DNA from: Methylotenera_A sp031381645
GTDB taxonomy: Bacteria; Pseudomonadota; Gammaproteobacteria; Burkholderiales; Methylophilaceae
Length of the DNA stretch: 64,000 bases
Reading direction: 5' to 3'
NCBI GenBank assembly: GCA_031381645.1
Contig: JANMYB010000044.1
Coordinates: 30,163-94,162, forward strand
Of the stretch, positions 1 to 10,527 are shown in pieces. Made by a program: the position numbers and the translations under genes. How positions within the stretch are numbered: position 1 is the first letter of the stretch; each line of letters starts with the position of its first letter. The notes under the pieces were generated by a model. It worked only from the letters and a program-made list of their open reading frames with translations, was not told the origin of the DNA and did not search any database.

Positions 1-571
1 GCATCGGCACCGTGATCGGTTTGTGAGCAGTCAGCGACCACTCATCTAATGCATCTAAAATCGCCATCAGCGTGGGTAAATCGCGGCGTAAATAGCGTAA
101 ACAATATTCAGTGACTTCGTCGGGCAGCTTCATGCCGCGTTCTTTGGCGTGCTGTTTTAAGGCTTGCGCTTTTTCTTCGTCATTGAGCGGATGCAGCTGA
201 TACACCAAGCCCCAAGCCAGTCGGGTGGCTAAATCATCGCGCAAATTCATCTGATTTGGTGCGTGCAAACCTGCGGTTATCAAAATACCGTCTTCAGCTT
301 TTATTTGATTGTAGGTATTAAATAATGCAATTTGCGCATCATTATCGAGTAAATTAACATCGTCTGCAACCCGCATGGATATTGCCTCACAGGCCGATAA
401 TAAATGACTTTTCCCACTGCCTTTTTCGCCCCAAAGGTAGATAAAATGAGATTGAGCAGTGTTATTTATTAGGGCTTGCAAGCTGGCAATCGCTTCGGTG
501 TTGCGTCCAGCGACAAAGTTTTGTAGCGATGGCGCTGCGGCTGGTTTTATGTCTAAAAGTAATTGCTTCAT
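1..571 (-). CDS. hda: DnaA regulatory inactivator Hda, 3' part cut by the window edge
   Basis: An open frame starts at the ATG complementary to 569-571 and runs off the left edge, giving about 190 residues. It shows a DnaA-like AAA+ domain: Walker A GEKGSGKS at residues 48-55, a Walker B-like VADDV at 68-72, then LITAGLHAP and DLATRLAWGLVYQLHPL. Hda works with the DNA clamp to hydrolyse DnaA-ATP after replication starts. The gene follows perM by 6 bases, so the two are probably cotranscribed. Oddity: only about 13 residues separate Walker A from Walker B, where E. coli Hda as I recall it has about 42. The missing segment coincides with a dispersed repeat at 362-394. It could be a working short form or a damaged one; the C-terminal lid lies outside the window. 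Confidence 0.87.
   Translation of the reverse strand, partial: MKQLLLDIKPAAAPSLQNFVAGRNTEAIASLQALINNTAQSHFIYLWGEKGSGKSHLLSACEAISMRVADDVNLLDNDAQIALFNTYNQIKAEDGILITAGLHAPNQMNLRDDLATRLAWGLVYQLHPLNDEEKAQALKQHAKERGMKLPDEVTEYCLRYLRRDLPTLMAILDALDEWSLTAHKPITVPM
362..394 (+). repeat. Dispersed CATGGATATT element, copy in hda
   Basis: The 33-base stretch reads GTCTGCAACCC, then GCATGGATATTG, then CCTCACAGGC. It matches the family consensus described at 7339-7377 across both arms and the core. Read on the coding strand of hda it encodes ACEAISMRVAD in frame, nearly the same peptide as the copy in the MidA gene (ACEPISMKIAG). Confidence 0.75.
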
Positions 572-577
572 GCTGCG

Positions 578-1672
578 CTATTTTAAATAGGCATCGCTAC
601 CCAAATAATTGTCTTTGGTGTGGCGCAAACCTACTGCAATTGCGGCGCTAACAGGTAAAGCTAGTAATACGCCCGCAAAGCCAAACAATTGGCCACCTGC
701 CAGTAAAGAGAAAATCACAACAACAGGATGTAAGCCAATACGGTCGCCGACCAGCTTGGGGGTGATAAAATTGCTCTCAATTAACTGGCCAATGCCAAAT
801 ACCAGCAAAACAGGGATTAACTGGTCAAAACTGTTAAATTGTAATGTTCCCGCCAATAACGCCAAGCCCATGCCTATGGCCGGACCTAAATAAGGCACAA
901 AACCTAATAGGCCTGCAATTAAGCCAATTGGTAGCGCCATATCTAAGCCAGCTAGCCACAATCCCGCGGCATAAAAAACACTCATTAACATCATCACCGT
1001 AAGCTGCCCGCGTAAAAATTCTGCCAGCATTTGGTCGATTTCTTGTGTAATTTCTGTGGCTTTGCCTATGATGTCGCGTGGAATTAGCTGACCAATACCC
1101 GCTATTACCTCATCCCAGTCGCGTAGCAGATAAAACAGTACAACAGGTAGCAACAAAATATTAGCAATAATGCCAATAAGCGCCATGCTATTGTTGCCCG
1201 CTGTTTGCAGCACATCCGCAAGAATATTGCCTGCAGTTTTCCAATTTTTGGTAATCACGTCTTGAATTTGCGTGCTATCAATGGCCAAGCTAATACCCAG
1301 CTTGGATTGTAACCAAGGCTCAATAGTGGCGCGCAGGTTGCTGATAACTCCTGGCAAACGTTCCACAATCAGCATCGATTGCTTTTGTAGCAAAGGAATT
1401 ATAATGAGTAACAGCAGCGTAATAATGCCCAAAATCACCAGCATGACCAGCACTGTGGCGGGTGTGCGGCCTAGCTTATTTTTGTGTGTGCCCCACAGAC
1501 TAATTTTATCGACCAGCGGATCACAAATATAAGCCAAAATCGCCGCAACTAAAAACGGCGTCAGCACGGGCAGCAGAAAATAAAATACCACTAAAAAAAT
1601 CGCGCTTAAAATTAGCCAGCGATTATTTGTAAGCAGATTGCCAGAATTGTTGTTTTGGGGTTTATTGACCAT
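578..1672 (-). CDS. AI-2E transporter family / PerM-like membrane protein
   Basis: A 364-residue polytopic inner-membrane protein. It has the usual layout of the family: two N-terminal helices (WLILSAIFLVVFYFLLPVL and following), a helix near 70-95, a soluble stretch around 95-150, and a C-terminal bundle with the glycine-rich GLLGFVPYLGPAIGMGLALL and a PKLVGDRIGLHPVVVI motif. Members have been linked to export of small molecules or Na+/H+ exchange, and the substrate here cannot be told from sequence. It lies 6 bases upstream of hda on the same strand, the common perM-hda order, and it diverges from purM across an 83-base gap that must hold both promoters. Confidence 0.85.
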   Translation of the reverse strand: MVNKPQNNNSGNLLTNNRWLILSAIFLVVFYFLLPVLTPFLVAAILAYICDPLVDKISLWGTHKNKLGRTPATVLVMLVILGIITLLLLIIIPLLQKQSMLIVERLPGVISNLRATIEPWLQSKLGISLAIDSTQIQDVITKNWKTAGNILADVLQTAGNNSMALIGIIANILLLPVVLFYLLRDWDEVIAGIGQLIPRDIIGKATEITQEIDQMLAEFLRGQLTVMMLMSVFYAAGLWLAGLDMALPIGLIAGLLGFVPYLGPAIGMGLALLAGTLQFNSFDQLIPVLLVFGIGQLIESNFITPKLVGDRIGLHPVVVIFSLLAGGQLFGFAGVLLALPVSAAIAVGLRHTKDNYLGSDAYLK

Positions 1673-1755
1673 ATGAGTTAAAATTATACTTTAAGTTAAA
1701 CCATTCACTAAAGTTATACCAATTGTTAACGCATTAAATTGAATCGAGATTAGTT

Positions 1756-2805
1756 TTGAACACAAATACTCCCAATACAAGCTCAATTAGCTACCGCGAT
1801 GCGGGTGTAGATATTGAAGCGGGCGACGTGCTGGTTGAACAAATTAAACCGTTCGCTAAGCGCACTATGCGGCCAGAAGTGCTGGCGGGCATTGGTGGTT
1901 TTGGCTCACTTTTCGAGATGCCGAAAAAGTTTAAAAATCCAGTGTTGGTTTCTGGCACCGATGGCGTGGGTACTAAGCTTAAACTGGCTTTTGAGCTGAA
2001 TAAGCATGATACTGTGGGCATTGATTTAGTCGCCATGAGTGTCAACGATATTCTCGTGCAAGGCGCAGAGCCGCTATTTTTCCTCGATTATTTCGCTTGC
2101 GGCAAGTTAGAAGTGGGCGTGGCGGCGCAAGTGATTAAAGGCATTGCCGAAGGTTGCGAGCAATCTGGCTGCGCCTTAGTGGGTGGCGAAACCGCAGAAA
2201 TGCCTGGCATGTACCCCGCGGGCGAGTATGATTTGGCGGGCTTTGCGGTGGGTTGCGTGGATAAAGAAAAAATCATTAATGGTTTAAGCATTGCTGCGGG
2301 TGATGTGCTGCTGGGCTTGGCTTCTAGTGGAGCACACTCTAATGGCTATTCGCTGATTCGCAAACTGATTGCGAATTCTGGCATCGATTTTGATTCAGAC
2401 TTTTATGGCAGAAAATTTAAAGACGTGGTGATGGCACCGACTAAAATTTACGTGAAATCGCTGTTAAAATTGATTGATGCGTTGCCTGTAAAAGGCATGG
2501 CGCACATTACTGGCGGCGGTATTACCGAGAATATTCCGCGCGTATTACCTGCTGGCTTAATAGCTGAAATTAACGGTAAAAGCTGGCAGCTGCCGCAATT
2601 GTTTCAATGGCTGCAGGTGCAAGGTAATATTACGCACAGAGAAATGTACAAAACCTTTAACTGCGGCATTGGCATGGCGGTGATTGTAGCTAAAGAAGAT
2701 GCTGCACAGGCAATCGCCTTATTGCAAGTCAATGGTGAAACCGTGTACGAAATTGGCCTAATTCGCGCTCAAAACGCGGGTGAAGCGCCGACTATTATTG
2801 TTTAA
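1756..2805 (+). CDS. purM: Phosphoribosylformylglycinamidine cyclo-ligase (AIR synthetase)
   Basis: PurM closes the imidazole ring of FGAM to AIR with ATP, the fifth step of purine synthesis. The 349-residue length is normal. Visible family motifs are SYRDAGVDIEAGD at the N-terminus, the nucleotide-binding GTDGVGTKLKLAF near residue 67, GGETAEMPGMY near 155 and GGGITENIPRVLP near 254. The start is TTG at 1756 with a weak GAGA upstream; no better ATG precedes the conserved SYRDAG. It stands alone as a divergent unit from perM-hda. purN, often its neighbour, is not in this window. Confidence 0.96.
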   Translation: MNTNTPNTSSISYRDAGVDIEAGDVLVEQIKPFAKRTMRPEVLAGIGGFGSLFEMPKKFKNPVLVSGTDGVGTKLKLAFELNKHDTVGIDLVAMSVNDILVQGAEPLFFLDYFACGKLEVGVAAQVIKGIAEGCEQSGCALVGGETAEMPGMYPAGEYDLAGFAVGCVDKEKIINGLSIAAGDVLLGLASSGAHSNGYSLIRKLIANSGIDFDSDFYGRKFKDVVMAPTKIYVKSLLKLIDALPVKGMAHITGGGITENIPRVLPAGLIAEINGKSWQLPQLFQWLQVQGNITHREMYKTFNCGIGMAVIVAKEDAAQAIALLQVNGETVYEIGLIRAQNAGEAPTIIV

Positions 2806-2860
2806 TTGACAACTTGTTTTGTGTCCAAGCGTTAAGTGCTTTTAAACTTGAAAGAAACGC

Positions 2861-3542
2861 ATGTTAAAACTAACGCAGTTCATTGTTTTATTTTTTCTAG
2901 GGACAAATCTAGCATTTGCATATCCTAAAAACATTCAACTTGAGTACGATGTAGCGCGAAATGGCAAATTGTTTGCCAAGGTGAAAGAAACCTTCGCGCA
3001 AAATGGCAAGCAATACCGTATTAAATCTATAACCAAGGGCATTGGTGTTTATGCACTAATGGGTGAGCGCACGCTTACCAGCATTGGCACGGTTACCAAA
3101 GACGGTTTAAAGCCAAGCCGCTTTGAGTTACATCAGGGGAAAAGTGCAAAAAAAACACTGATTGCTGATTTTAATTGGGCGAAAAGCACGCTCAATATGC
3201 AAGTAAAAGGTGAGAATAAAACTGAGCCTTTAGAAAAAGGTACACAAGATTTAGCCAGCTATTTGTATCAGTTTATGTTTAATCCGCCCACAAAAGATGA
3301 AGTAAATGTGACGATGACCACGGGCAAAAAGCTTCATGCTTACCAATATAAAGTGATGGCGCGCGGTTTAAAGTTGAATATCGCGAACGCGAGTTATAAA
3401 GCCTTGCATATTTCTAACGAGGCCGCGGCTGGTGACGACAAAAAACAGCTATGGTTGGCACAAGATCAGTATTATTTACCTGTGCGTTATAAGCTAACGG
3501 ATGAAGATGGTGATAATTTCGAGCAAACGCTAACGAAAATTC

Positions 3543-3553
<11 letters not shown>
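2861..3553 (+). CDS. DUF3108 family periplasmic protein (first of two)
   Basis: A 230-residue protein with a probable Sec signal peptide (about residues 1-20, ending LAFA) followed by one DUF3108 domain filling the rest. The domain is predicted beta-rich; the family has no assigned reaction that I know of. Family-like words include GTQDLASYLYQFMF and ATGKKL-type MTTGKKLHAYQYKV. It overlaps the next gene by 11 bases, and that gene encodes a second DUF3108 protein with the same motifs, which points to a duplication. The pair precedes an RsmB-type methyltransferase, a recurring betaproteobacterial order. Confidence 0.8.
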
Positions 3554-4676
<1,123 letters not shown>

Positions 4677-4702
4677 TAAATTAATTTTAATAAAGACAAA
4701 CA

Positions 4703-6103
4703 ATGAATGCAAACTTAATCCGTCAGGCCGCTGTGGTGCTGGCAAATCTACTCGATTTTAACAGCCCAGCTGATGCTAAACTGAGCGACTTTTTTCGCAA
4801 TAATCGCGATTTAGGTACAAAGGATCGCGCTTTTGTGGCCGAGAGCGTTTATGGAGTTTTACGTCGTTTGCGTTTTCTAAGCACGGTTGCCGCGAATGAA
4901 GAAAATGACCCAGATGATGCGCGTAAGCTCATATTGGCGTGGTTGCTACGTGTGCAAGGTAAAAGCATACGCGAGATGGAATCGGTATTGAACGAGCAGC
5001 AAACTGAGTGGGCGCACACCATTAAAGCTAAATCTACTGAGAATTTACCTCTAGCGGTGCAGGCTGATGTGCGGGATTGGCTGTGGGAAAAGCTGGTGGC
5101 GCAATATGGTGAGGCGGAAGCGCTGACTATTTGCCGTAGCATGCACGAGCAAGCGAGTTTAGATTTACGGGTGAATACTATTAAAAGTAACCGCGAAGAT
5201 ACACTAAAACGCATGTTGGCAGAAAATACTTCTAACGAAAACACCATAGAAATTACCCCACATGCGCCCTGCGGCATTCGCATGCCAGGGCGCATGAATA
5301 TTAGTAAGCACGTACTTTTTACCGAAGGCAAGATTGAGGTGCAAGATGAAGGTAGCCAGCTTTTAAGTTATTTAGTTGCGCCAAAACGTGGGCAAATGGT
5401 GGCCGATTTATGCGCAGGCGCAGGTGGTAAAACGCTGGCCATTGGCGCGTTGATGAAAAATACCGGTCGACTTTATGCGTTTGATGTGTCAGAAAAACGC
5501 TTAATGAATTTGGGGAAACGCCTTAAACGTTCGGGCTTATCTAACCTGCATGCACAAGTGATTAGTGGAGAGACCGACCCAAAACTCAAACGCCTCAATG
5601 GCAAATTTGATCGCGTGTTGGTTGATGCACCATGTAGCGGTTTTGGCACATTGCGTCGAAATCCTGACCTTAAATGGCGCTTTGAACAAAAAGATATTGC
5701 AGAGCTGAGTATTAAACAAACTGCTATTTTAGCGCGCGCTGCCAAGCTCACTAAAGCTGGAGGACGCTTAATCTACGCCACTTGTAGCTTATTACAGGAC
5801 GAAAATGAAAATATCGCAGAAGCATTTTTAGGCGCACATCCTGAGTTTAGTTTAATGCCAGCCAGCGAGATTTTGAGTCAACAACAAATTAAATTGAATA
5901 CTGGAAAATATTTAAAACTATTACCGCATTTACACGGCACAGACGGTTTTTTTGCGGCAGTGTTTGAGCGCAATGCAGAAAATGCTAAAGCAAAACCTGA
6001 GGCTAAATTAACTGGCGTAGAAGGCAGTTTCCATGCGGCTTCTGGCGTATCTGCTACAAAGACAAAAATTGCTAAAGTTAAGAAAATAAAAGCTACGCCA
6101 TGA
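4703..6103 (+). CDS. RsmB/NOP-family RNA (cytosine-5-) methyltransferase
   Basis: A 466-residue protein. Residues 1-160 resemble the RsmB N-terminal RNA-binding domain; 200-430 form a SAM-dependent methyltransferase fold with VADLCAGAGGKTLAIG as the SAM loop. Both cysteines of the m5C mechanism are present, in DAPCSGFGTLRRNPDLKW and in YATCSLLQDENE. The C-terminal tail from about 430 is lysine-rich and low in complexity. The likely substrate is 16S rRNA (RsmB makes m5C967), but other NOP-family targets cannot be excluded. It ends in an overlap with the symporter gene. Confidence 0.88.
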   Translation: MNANLIRQAAVVLANLLDFNSPADAKLSDFFRNNRDLGTKDRAFVAESVYGVLRRLRFLSTVAANEENDPDDARKLILAWLLRVQGKSIREMESVLNEQQTEWAHTIKAKSTENLPLAVQADVRDWLWEKLVAQYGEAEALTICRSMHEQASLDLRVNTIKSNREDTLKRMLAENTSNENTIEITPHAPCGIRMPGRMNISKHVLFTEGKIEVQDEGSQLLSYLVAPKRGQMVADLCAGAGGKTLAIGALMKNTGRLYAFDVSEKRLMNLGKRLKRSGLSNLHAQVISGETDPKLKRLNGKFDRVLVDAPCSGFGTLRRNPDLKWRFEQKDIAELSIKQTAILARAAKLTKAGGRLIYATCSLLQDENENIAEAFLGAHPEFSLMPASEILSQQQIKLNTGKYLKLLPHLHGTDGFFAAVFERNAENAKAKPEAKLTGVEGSFHAASGVSATKTKIAKVKKIKATP

Positions 6104-7335
6104 AACTACCCAGCCTGAACGTTCAAATTTTATTAGGTGCGATTTTTGGCGTTGCAATTGGTTTGTATTTTCACTCTTTAGGTGCAGAAAATAGTGTTGC
6201 CAAAGGCAGCTTATATGCGTCCAGCCTAATAGGCACAATGTTCATCGACCTGCTCAAAATGATTTTAATTCCGCTGGTGTTTTGCAGCATTGCGGTGGGC
6301 ATTGCCAATTTGCGGCAACATCAACAAATGCATCGCGTTTGGAAAACCACACTCATCTTTTTTATGTTCACCATGGCGATTGCAATCACTTTGGGCATGG
6401 CCGCCAGTTTATATTTTAAGCCAGGCGCAGGCATGCAAATTTCTATGTTTGTCGATGCCATGGGCAACTTTAAAATGCAAGAATTAACGCTGTCAGAATT
6501 TTCTAGCCAATTTTTGCATGGCTTGTTTATCAATCCATTCAAAGCTTTAGCCGAAGGCAATGTGCTAGCGGTGGTGATTTTTGCGCTTATTTTAGGTATC
6601 GCGTTGGTGATGGGTGGCGAGCGCTATAAAAATATTCTCGCGCTACTACAAGAAGGCCTAGAAATTACCATGCGCATTGTAGGCTGGGTGATGGTGCTGG
6701 CGCCATTCGGCATTGCCGCGCTACTCATTAAACTGGTCGCCACGCAAGATACCTCCATGCTAGGCACCATGGGCAAATTTATGGCGGTGGTGATTGGCAC
6801 TACTTTGTTACATGGCGTGGTCATTTTGCCACTATTACTTTATTTAATTACAGGTAAAACGCCGATATGGTTTTGGCGCGGCGCGCGCGAGGCCTTGGTG
6901 ACGGCGTTTGCGACTAGCTCCAGCAGCGCGACTTTGCCAGTCACCATGCGTTGCACCACGCAACATCTGCACGTTAAGCCAGAAATTGCGGGCTTTGTCG
7001 TGCCGCTTGGGGCTACGGTGAATATGGATGGAACTGCGCTCTACGAAGCCGCCGCCGCCTTATTTATTGCTAATTTGGTTGGCGTAGAGCTGAGTTTTGT
7101 GCAGCAACTCATTGTATTTTTTACTGCCATGATAGCCGCCATCGGCGCGCCAGGCATCCCAAGTGCGGGCATGGTCACCATGGTGATGGTGTTGCAAAGC
7201 GTTGGTTTACCAGCGGAAGCGATTGCGATTTTACTACCGATTGATAGGCTGCTAGATACTTTGCGCACTACGGTGAATGTAGAAGGCGATATGATAGGCA
7301 GTTTGGTTGTGCAAAAGCTTGTTAGTAGCAAATAA
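6100..7335 (+). CDS. Dicarboxylate/amino acid:cation symporter (DAACS family)
   Basis: A 411-residue integral membrane carrier of the GltP/DctA family, which imports dicarboxylates or acidic amino acids with Na+ or H+. The signature regions are the serine-rich re-entrant loop ATSSSSATLPVTM, the substrate/cation motif GATVNMDGTALYE, and the second loop GAPGIPSAGMVTM. The start codon overlaps the stop of the methyltransferase gene (ATGA), so the two are translationally coupled although functionally unrelated. Which substrate is carried cannot be read from sequence. The gene ends against a hairpin element shared with other sites in the window. Confidence 0.88.
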   Translation: MKLPSLNVQILLGAIFGVAIGLYFHSLGAENSVAKGSLYASSLIGTMFIDLLKMILIPLVFCSIAVGIANLRQHQQMHRVWKTTLIFFMFTMAIAITLGMAASLYFKPGAGMQISMFVDAMGNFKMQELTLSEFSSQFLHGLFINPFKALAEGNVLAVVIFALILGIALVMGGERYKNILALLQEGLEITMRIVGWVMVLAPFGIAALLIKLVATQDTSMLGTMGKFMAVVIGTTLLHGVVILPLLLYLITGKTPIWFWRGAREALVTAFATSSSSATLPVTMRCTTQHLHVKPEIAGFVVPLGATVNMDGTALYEAAAALFIANLVGVELSFVQQLIVFFTAMIAAIGAPGIPSAGMVTMVMVLQSVGLPAEAIAILLPIDRLLDTLRTTVNVEGDMIGSLVVQKLVSSK

Positions 7336-7338
7336 TGT

Positions 7339-7377
7339 ATGCCCTGCAACCCTCATGGATATTAGCTTGCAGGGCAT
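7339..7377. terminator. Hairpin between convergent genes; dispersed CATGGATATT element, best copy
   Basis: An 11-base-pair perfect stem, ATGCCCTGCAA (7339-7349) with TTGCAGGGCAT (7367-7377), flanks a 17-base loop containing CCTCATGGATATT. It lies between the convergent symporter and RND genes, and TTATTTTC follows on the plus strand, so it can serve as a bidirectional terminator. The arms and the asymmetric core recur at 362, 13292, 24607 and 36386. I take the consensus as GCCTGCAACCC, then TCATGGATATTGG, then CTTGCAGGC. Confidence 0.8.
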
Positions 7378-7404
7378 TTATTTTCAAATATTTTAGCTTG
7401 AAAT

Positions 7405-10400
7405 TTAACTATTAGTTTTAAATTTTCGGGCTTTAAATTTTTCTTGTGCACTCATTACTAACGAATACGCGGCTGGTACAACGACTAAAGTCAGCAAGGT
7501 GGATGAAATCATGCCGCCGATAATCGCGACAGATAAGGGTTTATTAGTTTCAGAGCCAGCGCCTAAGCCAATCGCGGCGGGCAGTAGCGCCAAAATAATG
7601 GTGAGCGAAGTCATCAATACAGGGCGTAATCTGATTGGGCAGGCTTCTCTTAGAGCATCGTTAATACTCGCGCCTTTTTCACGCAGCTGATTAGTTAAAT
7701 CGACTAGCAGAATTGAGTTTTTGGCGACCAAGCCAATGAGCAATATCAAGCCTATCATCGAGAAAATATTCAGCGTATTGCCAGTCATGAGTAGCGCGAT
7801 AAGCCCGCCGATAATGGCGAGCGGCTGTGCCAGCATAATAATGAATGGTTGAATAAATGAGTTGAATTGGCTGGCTAGCACCATATAAAGCAACACAAAA
7901 GCAAGTGAAAATACAAATTTCATATTTTTCATCGTTTTGCCTAGTTCCTCCGCTTGGCCAGTAAACTTTACTTTGTAACTTGGCGGTACCAGCTTGGCGG
8001 TAGTTTCATTTACTAAATCTACCGCTTCGCCCAGTGGTACATTCGGATTTGCGTAAAAATTCACTGCATATTGTAAATCATAGCGACCGATCACGGCGGC
8101 ACCTAGCACGGGTTTAAAGCTGGCGACTGCGTCCAGCCGTATCAGTTCGCCACTACTACTGCGCAAGTAAATTTGTTTTAAATCAGTCGTGTGCTTAAGC
8201 GCGTTCTCGCTGGTTTTCAGGCGAATGTCATAGCGCTGGCCGTCGCTGATGTTGTCGTTGTATTTGGCCACATTGATGCCGCCCGCATACAGTGAAACCG
8301 CAGATGCGATGTCATTCGCAGTTAGGCCAAGATTCGCCGCGCGTACGCGGTCAATTTTGATGTCCAATTGTGGTAGATCTAGTTGCACATCCACGTCGAC
8401 TTTACCAATTGCTGGCTCTGCACTTAGTGCGCGTTGTAGTTCTGCTGAAATACGGCCAATCTCCTGCAAATTAGCGCCAGTCAGGTTAAATTGCAATTTC
8501 TCGGAGCGTTGCCCACGAATAATCGATGTGGGCGACGGAATGGCGCGCACACCTGGGATATTTTCGAATTCTTTTTTAAGCTCTTTTGTGAGGGTTTGCT
8601 GGCTTTTATCGCGATCTTCTTTGGGTTTTAACCGCACATTAATATTACCTTGATTGACCTGTCCGCGAGAGCCAGAACCAATGCTGGAGTAGTAACTTGC
8701 CACTTCATCTTTGTGGCTGGCAAGTATCGCTTCCACCAATTTCATTCTCGAGTCGGTGTACTCCAAGCTTGAACCTAGGGGCGTTTTAATGCTGATGCTA
8801 AAGCTGCCTTCGTCTGTTTCTGGCACAAAGTCTTTATCAACATTTTTAAGCGTGTAATAGCCGCTCAAACCAACGAATAAGGCAGTGAACAGCAATACCA
8901 AGCCTCGATGTGTGAGTGATAAATTCAGTATTTTTTTGTATGTATTATCTAAGCTGGCTAAACCACTACCAAAAAATCGGTAAATTGCATTTTCTTTATG
9001 CGTCACACTTAAATAGCGTGAGCACAGCATGGGCGTAAGTGTGAGTGAAACAAACAGTGAAACCAACACACCAAATGTCACTACCACGGCAAAAGATTTA
9101 AAAAACATGCCGATAACACCATCCATAAATATCACTGGAGCGAATATGCACACCAGCGAGAGTGACGATGCAAGCACTGCAAAAACCACTTCGCGGCTGC
9201 CAGCAATGGTGGTTTGGGTGCGATAAGCGGCAACTGCATTCTTGTCGTTCAAATTAAGATTTTTTAGCCCAACACCAACTTCGCCAGACATGTGGCGTAA
9301 GATGCTCTCTCGTACCACAATCGCGTCATCCACTACCACGCCAATAAGTAGTAGCAAGGCCAGCAGCGTCATGCTGTTAAAGGTGTAGCCAGAAAAATAC
9401 ATCACCGCAATGGCACCTAACAGCGAGACGGGAATCTCTAAGCAGATCATTAATGTTGAGCTAAAAGAGCGCATAAAAATGAGCACAATTAGCGCGGCAA
9501 ATAGCGTGCCTTCTACCAAATGCTCTTTAAGGCCGGCGACCATTTGATTGATAAAGGTTGAGTCATTGGTGGAAATTTCTAGCGTCATGCCCGCTGGCAG
9601 GTTGGGGCGCACTTCGGTTTCTAATTTGTGTAATACTTCATTGATAATTTCTACCGTGTTGGCATTGGCAATTTTTACCATGCCGATGCCTACTGTGGGT
9701 TTGCCATTGTAGCGTGCCACTTGACGATTATCTGTGATGCCATCTTCAATGGTCGCGACGTCTTTTAAATAGATAGGTGCGCCAGCTCTTGATACCACAA
9801 CTAAATTGGCGAGTTCTTTTACATTATGAAATTCGAGATCCAGCTTGAGCAGTTGTTCGGCTTGTTGGCTGACTAAAAATCCACCTGGCAATTGCACGTG
9901 CTCGCGGTCGAATGCTGTGATTAAATCGTTGGCCGTGAGTTTGTAAGCCGCCATGCGTTCTGGATTGACGTTCACTCGAATCACGCGATCACGCCGCCCG
10001 CCCAATTGCACTTCACCCACGCCTTGAATCGTTTCAAACTTTTTCTTGAGTATATTATTGGCGTATAAGTTGAGTTGCTGGATGGTGCGATCGCCGCTTA
10101 AAGCCAACCAAATCACAGGTGAGGCATTGGTATCTACTTTTTGAATCGTGGGTGGATCAGTATCGGTTGGCAAACGCCGCAATACTTGGTTTACCTTAGC
10201 TTGCACTTCGTTATAAGCCACATCGATATCCTTGCCCAGCGCAAACGTAATCGTTACGCTAGAAACACCAGGCGACGAGGCGGATTGAATATGATCGATA
10301 CCAGCTGTGGTGTTAATGGCGGATTCGATAACGCTGGTGATGGAGGCGTCGACCACATCAGGGTCGGCGCCGCGCAAAGTGGTGGTGACCATAATCACCG

Positions 10401-10527
10401 GGAAGTCAATGGACGGAATGCGATCTACGCCGATGCGCTGGTAGGCAATGAGGCCAAATAAGATAATAATGCCAGACAGCATCCAAGCGAGAACGTGACG
10501 CTTAATTGATAGTTCAGGGAGTGACAT
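7405..10527 (-). CDS. RND efflux transporter, inner-membrane pump (HAE1 type)
   Basis: A 1040-residue AcrB/MdtB-like proton-driven pump. It has the typical architecture: helix 1 near 10-30 (LAWMLSGIIILFGLIAYQRIG), a first large periplasmic loop to about 335, six helices with the proton-relay aspartates in LLIGVVVDDAIVV (near 400), a second periplasmic loop, and a mirrored C-terminal helix bundle with GLVAKNSILLVDLTNQ. The Asp pair in helix 4 places it with the drug (HAE) rather than metal pumps. It is translated directly after its adaptor: the adaptor stop and this start share a base (TAATG). No outer-membrane channel gene is adjacent, so a TolC-like partner must be elsewhere. The drug range is unknown. 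Confidence 0.94.
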   Translation of the reverse strand: MSLPELSIKRHVLAWMLSGIIILFGLIAYQRIGVDRIPSIDFPVIMVTTTLRGADPDVVDASITSVIESAINTTAGIDHIQSASSPGVSSVTITFALGKDIDVAYNEVQAKVNQVLRRLPTDTDPPTIQKVDTNASPVIWLALSGDRTIQQLNLYANNILKKKFETIQGVGEVQLGGRRDRVIRVNVNPERMAAYKLTANDLITAFDREHVQLPGGFLVSQQAEQLLKLDLEFHNVKELANLVVVSRAGAPIYLKDVATIEDGITDNRQVARYNGKPTVGIGMVKIANANTVEIINEVLHKLETEVRPNLPAGMTLEISTNDSTFINQMVAGLKEHLVEGTLFAALIVLIFMRSFSSTLMICLEIPVSLLGAIAVMYFSGYTFNSMTLLALLLLIGVVVDDAIVVRESILRHMSGEVGVGLKNLNLNDKNAVAAYRTQTTIAGSREVVFAVLASSLSLVCIFAPVIFMDGVIGMFFKSFAVVVTFGVLVSLFVSLTLTPMLCSRYLSVTHKENAIYRFFGSGLASLDNTYKKILNLSLTHRGLVLLFTALFVGLSGYYTLKNVDKDFVPETDEGSFSISIKTPLGSSLEYTDSRMKLVEAILASHKDEVASYYSSIGSGSRGQVNQGNINVRLKPKEDRDKSQQTLTKELKKEFENIPGVRAIPSPTSIIRGQRSEKLQFNLTGANLQEIGRISAELQRALSAEPAIGKVDVDVQLDLPQLDIKIDRVRAANLGLTANDIASAVSLYAGGINVAKYNDNISDGQRYDIRLKTSENALKHTTDLKQIYLRSSSGELIRLDAVASFKPVLGAAVIGRYDLQYAVNFYANPNVPLGEAVDLVNETTAKLVPPSYKVKFTGQAEELGKTMKNMKFVFSLAFVLLYMVLASQFNSFIQPFIIMLAQPLAIIGGLIALLMTGNTLNIFSMIGLILLIGLVAKNSILLVDLTNQLREKGASINDALREACPIRLRPVLMTSLTIILALLPAAIGLGAGSETNKPLSVAIIGGMISSTLLTLVVVPAAYSLVMSAQEKFKARKFKTNS

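Noticed and set aside
1272..1532. Plus-strand frame inside perM, and similar antisense frames throughout
   Set aside because: They mirror real genes on the other strand and lack start signals or recognisable protein character.
10141..10461. 106-residue plus-strand frame opposite the RND pump gene
   Set aside because: Antisense to a highly conserved part of the pump, with no independent support.
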